From Myxococcales bacterium (GTDB taxonomy: Bacteria > Myxococcota > Myxococcia > Myxococcales > JAJYLH01): a stretch of DNA of 37,480 nucleotides. Where the stretch lies: positions 1 through 37,480 of the forward strand of contig JAJYLH010000054.1 in the NCBI GenBank assembly GCA_021787845.1, read 5' to 3'. The notes beneath the pieces were generated by a model, which was not told the DNA's origin, searched no databases, and saw only the letters and a program-made list of their open reading frames with translations. Below, piece after piece: positions 1 through 7,352 of the stretch (position 1 is the stretch's first letter; each line of letters starts with the position of its first letter). Position numbers and translations under genes: made by a program.

Positions 1-1
1 G

Positions 2-94
2 ACCGTCGCCGGCGCCGACGCGATCATCGCCCTGCGCTGCTGCATCCTCAGCGGCCGCTTCGAGGGCTTCTGGGAACGCCGGGCGGCCGGATGA
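2..94 (+). pseudogene. 3' end of an ISKra4-type transposase (cut by window edge)
   Basis: Only the last 30 codons and the TGA stop (92-94) lie in the window. The reading frame ends with the segment DAIIALRCCILSGRFEGFWE, which I recognise as the typical C-terminal tail of ISKra4-family transposases (ALRC...SGRFE..W). The start is beyond the left edge, so it cannot be said whether the element is intact. It runs towards the ceramidase-like gene on the opposite strand. Typed as pseudogene only because it is partial here. An alternative is a stand-alone hypothetical protein, but the match to the tail motif is strong. Confidence 0.7.
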
Positions 95-135
95 CCGGGC
101 GGCTCCTCATTTTTCTGACGCACGCCCGACCCGAA
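95..135. mobile_element. probable right end of the ISKra4-type element
   Basis: Directly after the transposase stop comes a CTCATTTTTCTGACGC tract, which is AT-rich compared with its surroundings, followed by GC-rich sequence. The position, a few tens of bases after the transposase, is where the terminal inverted repeat of such an element is expected. The other end lies outside the window, so the repeat cannot be confirmed and the boundary is a guess. Confidence 0.3.
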
Positions 136-170
136 GGGGCGCGCGGGTACCCGGGGCGCCAGCTCGCCTC

Positions 171-201
171 GATCGGACCGATCGGTCGGATCGGTCCGAT
201 C
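171..201. terminator. 13-bp perfect hairpin, GATCGGACCGATC arms
   Basis: GATCGGACCGATC (171-183) is the exact reverse complement of GATCGGTCCGATC (189-201), with a five-base loop. It overlaps the TGA stop (200-202) of the minus-strand ceramidase-like gene. There is no T-run, so intrinsic termination is not assured. It belongs to a set of similar palindromes at 1687, 11941 and 27192. Confidence 0.55.
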
Positions 202-1519
202 ACGGTGTCCCCAGCGCCGCAGCCCGGGCGCGGGCGAGCGCGCCAAACAAGAGTCCCGGCAGCGCTGCCCCGAAGTACATGCGCTTCGCCTCGCCTTCGC
301 GGGCGCGGAACCGTTCGGGCGTTTCCACGTACCCGAGGTAGGCATCGGTCAGGCCGAGCAGCGTCGCGTGCAGCTTCCGCTGCCAGGGAAGGCCGAGCTC
401 CGCCACCACTTCGCCCGGGACCGCGGCGACCGAAAGCGGCCCGAGCTCCGTGTACGTCACCTCCCCGGTGCCGGGAAACGCCTCCCATTCGAGGAGGTTC
501 GAGGCGAGGCGGTTGAGCGGCCAGGGCACCGACCCCGACGCGTCGCACGGCGGCAGGTGGAACCGCACCCGCGCGTGGGCGAGCTCCACGACAGCGGTCC
601 CGTTCCCTCCCGCGGCGACGGCGCCTCGCGCATCGGAGGCGACCGCCTGGCCGAACAGCACCATCCGCTGGTCGGGCGGCATCGAGCCGGCGCGCTTGCC
701 CCAGGTGGTGTCTCCGACGTCGCCCTGGAAGAACAGAGCGACACCGCCGCCGTCCTGTTCCAAGGCGTCCGACATCGCGCCCGGCCACTCCGCCGACAGC
801 TTCATCGAGTACATCGGCAGAATCGTGGGATGGACGGAGAAGACGATCACTTGCGCCAGGGTCTCGCCGCCGGTCGACACGAAGCGCACACCGGTCAGGG
901 TGCGGTCGACCGGCCCGCCGGGAACGTCGCGGTTGGCGCCGTAGTTCGACGCTTCGATGCGCCCCACGGAAACGCTGGCGGGGACCAGGTGCGCTACCGC
1001 CTGGCGAATGGCCGCGGCGATCCGATCGACCAGGAACGTCTCGATCCGCGCCTGGTACGAACCGAGGCCGAGCCAGGAGGCGAGCGTCGAGTTCCAATAG
1101 CCGCCGACGCTCGCGTGAGAGTGGGTCGCGCCGACCACCACGTCGTCGAGCTTCAGGTCGGCGACCTTTGCGGCGACCTTGTCGCGGAGGGCGCGGTCGA
1201 CGACCACCAGCTCGACGGAGACGAACGCCATCCGTCGCCCGCCGACCTGGACCACCAGCGCCCGGGCCTGTGGCGGCACCAGGACGCCCCGGAAGGGGTC
1301 GTTCCCCCGGACCGAAAAGCCGCCGATCGGCGTCGGGAACGGTGGCACGAGGCTCGTCTTCGCCGCGCCCGCCAGGAGCGCTCCCTTGGTGCGAAAGGCC
1401 TCCACCACTTCAGGAGGGCCGGCGACCTGCTTGGGCCGCCAGTCGATGGAGAGGCCGACCAGGACGGCGAGGACGAAGAGGATGAGTCGAGCGGACCAAT
1501 TCAGTGGGCGCAGCTTCAT
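200..1519 (-). CDS. neutral/alkaline ceramidase N-terminal domain-like protein
   Basis: The protein has 439 residues (440 if the GTG at 1522 is used). A hydrophobic N-terminal segment near residues 13-27 suggests a signal anchor or signal peptide. The rest resembles the N-terminal catalytic domain of neutral ceramidases, zinc amidohydrolases that cleave the amide of ceramide. Visible landmarks (440-aa numbering) are ATHSH at 132-136 and SVHPT at 229-233, which fit the zinc histidines. Where the family has its nucleophile region (G-N/D-x-S) this protein reads GDVGD (267-271), so the serine appears to be glycine. At about 440 residues it is shorter than typical ceramidases (about 650) and lacks the C-terminal immunoglobulin-like domain. 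Substrate is therefore uncertain. No clear ribosome binding site is seen before either start. Confidence 0.75.
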   Translation of the reverse strand: MKLRPLNWSARLILFVLAVLVGLSIDWRPKQVAGPPEVVEAFRTKGALLAGAAKTSLVPPFPTPIGGFSVRGNDPFRGVLVPPQARALVVQVGGRRMAFVSVELVVVDRALRDKVAAKVADLKLDDVVVGATHSHASVGGYWNSTLASWLGLGSYQARIETFLVDRIAAAIRQAVAHLVPASVSVGRIEASNYGANRDVPGGPVDRTLTGVRFVSTGGETLAQVIVFSVHPTILPMYSMKLSAEWPGAMSDALEQDGGGVALFFQGDVGDTTWGKRAGSMPPDQRMVLFGQAVASDARGAVAAGGNGTAVVELAHARVRFHLPPCDASGSVPWPLNRLASNLLEWEAFPGTGEVTYTELGPLSVAAVPGEVVAELGLPWQRKLHATLLGLTDAYLGYVETPERFRAREGEAKRMYFGAALPGLLFGALARARAAALGTP

Positions 1520-1686
1520 CACCGTCTGGACGGTAGCCGACGACGGCCCCCCAGGCGAAGCGCCGGACGCCCTTTCGGCGGCGGGCGTTCTAAGTCGCTC
1601 GACCGCAGGCGATTGGACGCGACCGCCCAGGCGGCGCCTCTCGCTGGGGCCGCGCCGAGCACGCGGGACCGCGCCCCTCGTCTGGA

Positions 1687-1728
1687 CGCTCGGACCGATC
1701 GGACGGACCCGACCGATCGGTCCGAGCG
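1687..1728. terminator. 16-bp perfect hairpin after the DUF2339-like gene
   Basis: CGCTCGGACCGATCGG (1687-1702) pairs exactly with CCGATCGGTCCGAGCG (1713-1728) around a ten-base loop. It lies 20 bases past the stop of the minus-strand gene ending at 1749, where a terminator would sit. It shares the GGACCGATCGG core with the hairpin at 171-201. There is no T-tract. Confidence 0.6.
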
Positions 1729-1748
1729 CGGGTTCCTGCCGGTTGCCG

Positions 1749-3539
1749 CTATCCCGGAGCGCCGGCGCTCGGCGGCGCTTCCGCGGTCCGCCGCAAGAGG
1801 CGCGGCGCGACGATCAGCGCGCCGCCGAAGAGGGCGAGGGTGACGAACAGCGTCGCCGGCCGGCCGCGAGGGAGGTCCTCGAAGAGGATCTTCGCGCCGG
1901 TGAGCACCAGCGTCGTGTAGGTCGCCCAGACCAGCTCCCTTCGGGCCCGGCCCGGTCCGAGCGCGGCGCAGGCGAGCGCGGTCAGCACGAGCACCGCCGT
2001 GCGCAGCGCCGCGAGCGCGCCCCAGTCGGTGGCGCCGCCCGAGATCGCGGTCACGTGCGGCGCGACGAGGCGAACGAGCAGCGCGCCCAGGCCCCAGGCG
2101 CCGACCACGACCATGAGGTAGGCGGGAACGGTCCAGCTCAGCGCCGCAACGCCGGCAGCGTCGGACCCGGCCCGCCAGCGCAGCACCAGGTAGCAACCGA
2201 GCACCAGGCCGAGAACGATCATCGCGGGGGCGGTGACGCTCTCGGTCTGCGTGCCGGCGAGGGAGCCGAAGGTGAAGGGAGCGACGCCGGACCCGAACGC
2301 CGCGAGCAACAGGAGGAAGGCAGCGTCCGCACGCAGCGCCCGGCGCGTCTTGCGGCTCGCGAAGAACGCGGTGGCGAGGGCGAGCGCGGCCCAGGCGACG
2401 GAACAAGTGCCCGCCGCGGTCAAGAGGCGCGAGCCCTCGACCGAGAGCAGAATCCCGAGCGACCAGAAGTAGGCGGTCTCGAAGGCGGCGCCTTCGGCCG
2501 GGTCGCGCCGGGCGAGGACGTGAGCGAAGGCGGCGAGGCCGAGGACGAGCGCCGCCGCGGCCAGCGCGTGGCTAGCGGCACCGGTCTCGCCGAGCGTGTG
2601 GACGGCGCCGTCGAGCCCGACGACCAGCGCGGCGAGCCCCTGAATCACCGAGAACGCTCCGGCCGGGCGGTGCCAGACCGCCAGGCGCCAGGTGAACGCG
2701 CCGAGGAAGAAGGCGAAGACGACCAGTTGGCCGACGGCGACGGGGACCGCCGGCAGCCAGGGATGGTGCGGGGTGCCGACGAGCAAGCCGCAGACGAGGA
2801 GCGCGCCGTCGGCCAGGAGCGCTGTCGTCCAGCGTAGCTCCGGCCATCCGCGCGCATCGGAGACGAGGAACGCCGCCGCCGTGGTCAGGACGAGGACGGT
2901 TCCGGCGGGCGCCGCGCGGTGCGTCAGCCACACGAGCGAGATGGCGGTCACCATCGAGGCGAGCGAGGCGAGGAGCGCGAGCGCCCTGAGGCCATGGCGC
3001 CAGGCGATGGCGAGGAGCAGGGCGGTCAGCCCGGCGAGGACCAAGGCGCCCGAGCTCGGGCCCAGCGCCCCGAACCGGTCGGAGCCCTCCCACAGAATCG
3101 GGAAGCCGACGACGCCGGCCGTCGCCGCGTGGAAGGAGGCGTCGAGCCGCCAGCGCCGAAGCCCGACGCGATGGGCGGGCCAGAGCCAGAGAGCGGCGTA
3201 GGCGAGGCCGAGGGCGACCCCGAGCGGGCGGGAGAAGGTTCCCGCCTCGGTCAGGGCGCGCAGGAGAAAGGCGCCCGCGAGGACCAGCAGGGCCCGGCCG
3301 CAGAGCGTCGCGAGCCCGGGACCGGTGCCGGCATGCGGGAGCGGTGCCGCATTCTCGCTCCCCTCCGGCGCCTCCCCGGCGGTCTGGGTGGGAGGCGGCG
3401 GTGCCGGGAGGCTTGGGGCCTGCGGGATGTCGGGACCGGTCTTGCCCTTCTCGACGGCGTGGAGGCGGCGCATCGCGTCGTCGAGCGTTCGCGCGAGGTC
3501 CTCGAGTCGTTCCTCGAGGCGGTCCAAGCGGTCGGGCAT
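1749..3539 (-). CDS. DUF2339-like polytopic membrane protein
   Basis: This 596-residue protein starts with a charged, probably coiled-coil segment (residues 1-35: DRLDRLEERLEDLARTLDDA), followed by a proline-rich linker (about 40-75). Then comes a long series of about 14-16 hydrophobic segments to near the C-terminus. This layout matches DUF2339-type membrane proteins of unknown function. The ATG at 3539 is preceded by GGGGGAG about five bases upstream. No catalytic motif is visible. The gene is downstream of, and on the same strand as, the NrfD operon, with a 123-base gap, so read-through is possible but a functional link is not shown. Confidence 0.7.
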   Translation of the reverse strand: MPDRLDRLEERLEDLARTLDDAMRRLHAVEKGKTGPDIPQAPSLPAPPPPTQTAGEAPEGSENAAPLPHAGTGPGLATLCGRALLVLAGAFLLRALTEAGTFSRPLGVALGLAYAALWLWPAHRVGLRRWRLDASFHAATAGVVGFPILWEGSDRFGALGPSSGALVLAGLTALLLAIAWRHGLRALALLASLASMVTAISLVWLTHRAAPAGTVLVLTTAAAFLVSDARGWPELRWTTALLADGALLVCGLLVGTPHHPWLPAVPVAVGQLVVFAFFLGAFTWRLAVWHRPAGAFSVIQGLAALVVGLDGAVHTLGETGAASHALAAAALVLGLAAFAHVLARRDPAEGAAFETAYFWSLGILLSVEGSRLLTAAGTCSVAWAALALATAFFASRKTRRALRADAAFLLLLAAFGSGVAPFTFGSLAGTQTESVTAPAMIVLGLVLGCYLVLRWRAGSDAAGVAALSWTVPAYLMVVVGAWGLGALLVRLVAPHVTAISGGATDWGALAALRTAVLVLTALACAALGPGRARRELVWATYTTLVLTGAKILFEDLPRGRPATLFVTLALFGGALIVAPRLLRRTAEAPPSAGAPG

Positions 3540-3662
3540 GGCGCTCCCCCTTTGGCGCGGTCGGGAAATGGTCCCGCCACCGGCGCCGCCGTGGGTCCAG
3601 CACGTCCCCCTAGAGGCCGATCCCGCCGCGCGACGAGCCGTCGAGCGCGGCGGCCTTTGCGG

Positions 3663-4895
3663 TCAGGTCCCGAACGGCGCTGGCACGGCCGGCGTCTTCC
3701 CCGCCGCCCGCCGCGCCCACCAGGCGCCGAGCGGGGTGTCCGCCGGGAAGAGCGAGATGACGCCGTCGACGAATCGCAACAGGATGAAAGGCACGATGAA
3801 CACCACCGCGGCGACCACCAGCCCTTCCTTGTTCCAGAGTCCCGGGACGTAGGTCGTGTAGCCGCGGAAGCTCTTCGAAAGGAGCTGCCCGCCGATGACC
3901 ACGTTCCACCGCATCGAGATCACCTGGACGAGCAGGAGCACCGCCGACGAGAAGACGAGGACGTTCGACAGCTTCTCGCGCGGCTTGGCGATGGCGTTGA
4001 AAGCGAGGAACAAGAAGGGCACGAGCGAGCACAAGAGGAGCTGGACGACGACGTAGGTGAAGAAGAGCTTGTGCAGGATGAGGAACTGGAGCGGCTCCCA
4101 TTCCCGGGTCTGCTGGTAGGCGATGGAGAGCACTTCCAACAGCTCAAGGGTGACGTCGACGATCATGAAGCCCCAGAGGAAGCTCGCGAGGGTGCCGACG
4201 CAGGCCCGGTCGATGGGCACCTTGCGCAGCCAGGAGACGAAGTAGAAGAGGAAGACCAGCACCGCGATGCCGCTGACGATCGCCGACAAGAGGAAGATGA
4301 CGAACATGAGCGGGGTCGACCACCAGGGGTTCGCCTTGATCGAGCCGAAGAGGAAGCCCACGTAGCCGTGGAGGAAGCAGGCCACCGGGATGCCGAGGGC
4401 GGCCAGGAACTTCGCGACCTTGTGATCGAACGCCTTGGTCTTCTCGTCGATGGTCGTGTCGAAGAGGGTCAGCGTCCGGTAGAAGAGGCGGGCGAAACCG
4501 GTCCTGCTCTCCGCGAGGTGGACCATGTCCTCGCGCAGGGTCAGCCACACCTCGATGACGACGATGACGAGGTAGGTGAGGTAGATGATGCCGAACCCGG
4601 CCATCGCCGAGGTCTTGCTGGGCGTGATGAGGATGTTGAACGCCCGCTCCGGACGGCCCAGGTGCAAGAGGAGCGGCAGCGGGGCGAAGAGGAGGAACGC
4701 CAGCGACGACACCAGGGCGAAGCGGGCGATGGGCCGCAGGCTCTCCCGCCCGAAGATGTGATAGAGCGACGAAACGATGAACGCGCCCGCCACCAGACCG
4801 GTGATATACGGATAGAGCACGATCATCACGGTCCAGGTGACGTGGAGCTCGTTGGGAAAGACGTAGCCGATGACGGACGGGACCACGGGCAGCAT
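3663..4895 (-). CDS. NrfD/PsrC-type quinone-interacting membrane subunit
   Basis: The protein has 410 residues and about ten membrane spans, typical of NrfD/PsrC/DmsC-like subunits that exchange electrons with the quinone pool. The N-terminal part has an LHLGRPERAF motif, the classic helix-loop signature near the quinone site, and a later span carries RWNVVIGGQ, as in other NrfD-like proteins. I chose the ATG at 4895, not the upstream one at 4931. It has a strong GAGGAGGT ribosome site six bases upstream and overlaps the stop of the ferredoxin gene as TGATG, so the two are translationally coupled. It is the last gene of a three-gene operon with a nine-haem cytochrome and a ferredoxin, and probably anchors both to the inner membrane. 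Confidence 0.88.
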   Translation of the reverse strand: MLPVVPSVIGYVFPNELHVTWTVMIVLYPYITGLVAGAFIVSSLYHIFGRESLRPIARFALVSSLAFLLFAPLPLLLHLGRPERAFNILITPSKTSAMAGFGIIYLTYLVIVVIEVWLTLREDMVHLAESRTGFARLFYRTLTLFDTTIDEKTKAFDHKVAKFLAALGIPVACFLHGYVGFLFGSIKANPWWSTPLMFVIFLLSAIVSGIAVLVFLFYFVSWLRKVPIDRACVGTLASFLWGFMIVDVTLELLEVLSIAYQQTREWEPLQFLILHKLFFTYVVVQLLLCSLVPFLFLAFNAIAKPREKLSNVLVFSSAVLLLVQVISMRWNVVIGGQLLSKSFRGYTTYVPGLWNKEGLVVAAVVFIVPFILLRFVDGVISLFPADTPLGAWWARRAAGKTPAVPAPFGT

Positions 4896-5719
4896 CAGAC
4901 GACCTCCTCGTCGAGCCCGATGTAGAAGCACTTGGGATGGGTACCGAGGTCGGGCTTGAGCACCCCGTAGCGGCTGGTGTTCAGGAGCCGGCGCACTTCG
5001 CTGTTCGGATCTTTCAAGTCACCGTAGTGGCGCGCGCCGTGCGGGCAGGCTTCGACGCAGGCGGTCTTTAGTCCCTTGCTGATGCGGTGGTAGCACATCG
5101 TGCACTTGTCGGCGGTCCCGGTGACCGGGTTCAGGTAGCGGCAGCCGTAGGGGCAGGCCTGGACGCAGTAGCCGCAGCCGATGCAGTGGGTCTTGTCGAT
5201 GAGGACGAGCCCGTCCGGCGACTGGTAGGAGGCGCCCACCGGGCAGACCTGGACGCAGGGGCTCTGCTCGCAGTGGTTGCAGAGCTTGGGGACGAAGAAG
5301 CTCTTCGTCACCTCTTCCGGCTTGACGTCGGCGCGCGGCTCGAACCCCTCGAGGGCGCCGTCGGGGGAATCGACCAGGACCCGGCCGTCCTTCAAGAACG
5401 TGTAGCGCTCGACCCAGGTCCGGAAGAAGCCGTCGGGAACCGAGTTCTCTTCCTTGCAGGCCCGGACGCAGGCGCCGCAGCCGATGCACTTGCGCAGGTC
5501 GACGACGAACCCCCACCAGTGCTCGTCGGGGTGGTAGCTCCCACCGATGGTGGGATAGCTCTCGGCGAGCAGGTCGTCGATCTTCCCGAGGGTGACGAGC
5601 CCCGCGAGACCGGCCGCGCTATACTTCAAGAGGTCGCGCCGGGCGAGCGACCCGCCGGGCTTCTTCTCGCTAGGCTCGGGAAGCGAGAGCGTTCCGCCCT
5701 TCTTCTCCTCCTCGCTCAT
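4895..5719 (-). CDS. Tat-exported ferredoxin subunit with four [4Fe-4S] clusters (PsrB/NrfC-like)
   Basis: The protein has 274 residues. A twin-arginine signal is visible (ARRDLLK, R27-R28, then a hydrophobic stretch 33-45), so the folded protein should reach the periplasm. Four cysteine groups fit four cubane clusters: C78/81/84/88, C147/150/155/159, C179/182/185/189 and C206/209/221/225. This is the electron-wire subunit pattern of the DMSO reductase/polysulfide reductase families. It would pass electrons between the NrfD membrane protein and the multihaem cytochrome. The ATG at 5719 overlaps the cytochrome stop as ATGA, and its stop overlaps the NrfD start, which shows tight coupling. A much longer in-frame upstream extension exists but runs antiparallel to nothing protein-like and overlaps the cytochrome gene, so I rejected it. 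Confidence 0.9.
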   Translation of the reverse strand: MSEEEKKGGTLSLPEPSEKKPGGSLARRDLLKYSAAGLAGLVTLGKIDDLLAESYPTIGGSYHPDEHWWGFVVDLRKCIGCGACVRACKEENSVPDGFFRTWVERYTFLKDGRVLVDSPDGALEGFEPRADVKPEEVTKSFFVPKLCNHCEQSPCVQVCPVGASYQSPDGLVLIDKTHCIGCGYCVQACPYGCRYLNPVTGTADKCTMCYHRISKGLKTACVEACPHGARHYGDLKDPNSEVRRLLNTSRYGVLKPDLGTHPKCFYIGLDEEVV

Positions 5720-6672
5720 GGCTTGGCTCCGCTGCCGCCCTTCGCTCCCGCGGCCTCTGCTGGCGTTTCGACGATGGATAGTCCCTGGGTCTGATGGATG
5801 GCGTCTTGCAGGTGGCAATCGACGCAGCGCTTGGTCATGTCCTCCGGAGGGGCCCCCAGGTCGTTCAGGTGTCCCTGCAACGAGACGATCAGTGGAATCT
5901 TCGCGTCGGTCTTGAACGGATGGCTCTCGTGGCACATCAGGCAGAACTTCGGGTTCCCGGTCTTGAGAATCACCCCCGAGAACTGGGACTCCCGACGGAA
6001 CGGATGGCACGAGGTGCAGTCGAGGCTCGCGTGCGCCTTCTGGGCGAAGTCCGCGACGATGGCCGCATGGCAGTCCTTGCACTGGAAGGTGACGACGTGC
6101 CCCGGCGGCATCGGCCTCGTGCGGATGGACTTGTCGAAATGGCAGTCGGTGCACGGGTGGATCAATGGATGCTTGCGGGCCTCCGCCACCGGATGGTCGA
6201 GGAAGAGCGGATTGTGCGGGTTGTGGCACTCCTGGCAGCGGGTCTTCGGGTCCTTGACCCCGACCTCGGCGAAATGTTGCTTGACGTCGATGGTCGGGAA
6301 CAGCTTCGGCCGGGCGAGGAGCTGTCCGTGGCAGGCGAGGCAATTCGCCTGCTTGAGGTGCCGGAACATCGCGACTTTCGCCCCGGACCCGCGCTCGCTC
6401 GCGACATGCTTGGCGCCCGACCCGTGGCAGTCCTCGCACTGGACGGTGACGTGGGGCCCGAGCTCGTGCGCCGCGAACTCCGCCCGATGGCACTGCGCGC
6501 AGACCTTCTTTCCCTGGAGCGTCGGGGTGCGGGCGGCTTCCTCGGCCAGCGCGCCCGCCCGCCAGTGGCCGAACTCGCCGAACCCCTTGGGCACCGCCAG
6601 GGTCCGGACCGTCAGGCCGATTGCGAAGAGGATGACCAGCAGGACGAACAGCCGTCGAGCGTAGGTCGGCAT
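5716..6672 (-). CDS. nine-haem periplasmic cytochrome c
   Basis: The protein has 318 residues with one N-terminal hydrophobic helix (about 8-22), serving as membrane anchor or uncleaved signal. Nine CxxCH haem sites follow, with cysteines starting at 58, 79, 111, 146, 174, 198, 219, 244 and 283. The C-terminus is an Ala/Gly-rich tail without haem. Extra histidines (for example H74, H89, H105, H160, H168) can serve as distal ligands. I chose the ATG at 6672 because the hydrophobic helix begins right after it. The ATG at 6762 would add 30 residues ahead of the export signal. It is first in an operon with the ferredoxin and NrfD subunits. No molybdopterin or other catalytic subunit is encoded beside it, so it may act as quinol:cytochrome c oxidoreductase, like the Cbc-type complexes of Geobacter, or feed a distant reductase. 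Confidence 0.88.
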   Translation of the reverse strand: MPTYARRLFVLLVILFAIGLTVRTLAVPKGFGEFGHWRAGALAEEAARTPTLQGKKVCAQCHRAEFAAHELGPHVTVQCEDCHGSGAKHVASERGSGAKVAMFRHLKQANCLACHGQLLARPKLFPTIDVKQHFAEVGVKDPKTRCQECHNPHNPLFLDHPVAEARKHPLIHPCTDCHFDKSIRTRPMPPGHVVTFQCKDCHAAIVADFAQKAHASLDCTSCHPFRRESQFSGVILKTGNPKFCLMCHESHPFKTDAKIPLIVSLQGHLNDLGAPPEDMTKRCVDCHLQDAIHQTQGLSIVETPAEAAGAKGGSGAKP

Positions 6673-6706
6673 GATGAGAGGCTCCCAGAAGCGGTGCGGT
6701 GGCGAC

Positions 6707-6726
6707 CTTGTTCGTACGCGAGCAAG
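6707..6726. promoter_or_regulatory. 20-bp near-palindrome upstream of the cytochrome operon
   Basis: CTTGTTCG (6707-6714) and CGAGCAAG (6719-6726) form an inverted repeat with one mismatch or wobble, centred about 45 bases before the cytochrome start. Its size and position fit an operator for a dimeric regulator. It does not match the FNR or CRP consensus. Which regulator binds is unknown; a TetR gene lies 680 bases away. Confidence 0.35.
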
Positions 6727-6752
6727 AACGTCGAACAGACAACTGAGGACCC

Positions 6753-6781
6753 CCAGTAGCACGCCCGCTCGGGGGCGTCAA
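6753..6781 (-). promoter_or_regulatory. possible sigma-70-type promoter for the cytochrome operon
   Basis: On the minus strand a TTGACG box (6781-6776) is followed after 17 bases by TACTGG (6758-6753), with a TGC extended -10 element. The -35 box is good and the -10 box is poor. The spacing and position, about 80-110 bases before the start codon with the palindrome at 6707-6726 just downstream, make it plausible but unproven. Confidence 0.25.
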
Positions 6782-6913
6782 CTGCCGACCAGAAGCACGA
6801 AAATTCGCGATGTTGGCCGCTCGATGCGTCCGCCGCCCCAGCGGGTCCGTCTCGACCATCGATTGGGTGCGCGATCGTGAGTTTCGCCGCGCGGCGGCGT
6901 CTGCCCGGGGCCT

Positions 6914-7264
6914 TTAGCCGAACGTCGAGCCGTCGAAACCCCAGTGCGACGCCGGCACGTCGGTGAAGTTCAGATAGACCCGCTCGCCGGCGATGCCGCT
7001 CTCGGCGAGCAGCGCGCAGACGCGCTCGGCGATTTCCCGGTTCACCTTCGGCGTCAGGCCGCCGACGCTGCGCACCTCGACGAACGCGGCAGGGCCAGCG
7101 CTCCCGGAGAAGCGCACCGCCGCCGCTGGGCGCTGGACGATGGCCTCGACGTACTGTTCGGGCTTGCCGGTCGCCTCCGCGGCGATGCGCGAGAGCTTCT
7201 CGCACAGCGAAGAGGCCTGCTCCTCCGAGAACGCCTCCGTCGTCTCCAGCCTGATGAGCGGCAT
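6914..7264 (-). CDS. MIF/phenylpyruvate tautomerase family protein
   Basis: The protein has 116 residues, the usual size for macrophage migration inhibitory factor (MIF)-type tautomerases, which form trimers and use the N-terminal proline as catalytic base. The sequence begins MPLIRLETT, so Pro2 becomes the free N-terminus after methionine removal. The C-terminal part reads YLNFTDVPASHWGFDGSTFG, which aligns with the conserved Y-x-N-...-GW-x-x-STFG end of the family. A strong ribosome site (GGAGAGGAG) precedes the ATG. It lies 88 bases downstream of a TetR gene on the same strand, which may regulate it. The physiological substrate in bacteria is generally unknown. Confidence 0.88.
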   Translation of the reverse strand: MPLIRLETTEAFSEEQASSLCEKLSRIAAEATGKPEQYVEAIVQRPAAAVRFSGSAGPAAFVEVRSVGGLTPKVNREIAERVCALLAESGIAGERVYLNFTDVPASHWGFDGSTFG

Positions 7265-7312
7265 GGCGAAATCTCCTCTCCTTCGCCCGGACCGTCGCGC
7301 GTCCGGCTCCTC

Positions 7313-7329
7313 CTCGGCTCCCCGCCGAG
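7313..7329. terminator. small GC hairpin between tetR and tautomerase genes
   Basis: CTCGGC (7313-7318) and GCCGAG (7324-7329) form a six-base stem with a five-base loop. A second stem, CCGGAC (7287-7292)/GTCCGG (7301-7306), lies nearby. Both are in the 88-base gap between the TetR stop and the tautomerase start. They could attenuate read-through or be incidental in this GC-rich DNA. Confidence 0.25.
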
Positions 7330-7352
7330 AAGCTAGCGCGCGGCGGCTCGAA

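Noticed and set aside
368-1843. 491-codon plus-strand frame opposite the ceramidase-like gene
   Set aside because: Arg/Pro-rich composition, no family features and fully antisense to a supported gene.
2919-4925. 668-codon plus-strand frame rich in Glu, Asp and His
   Set aside because: Antisense to the DUF2339-like and NrfD genes; its acidic composition is the mirror of hydrophobic codons on the other strand.
5720-6859. Upstream extension of the ferredoxin gene
   Set aside because: It overlaps the cytochrome gene in another frame, and the ATGA-coupled start at 5719 begins directly before the Tat signal.
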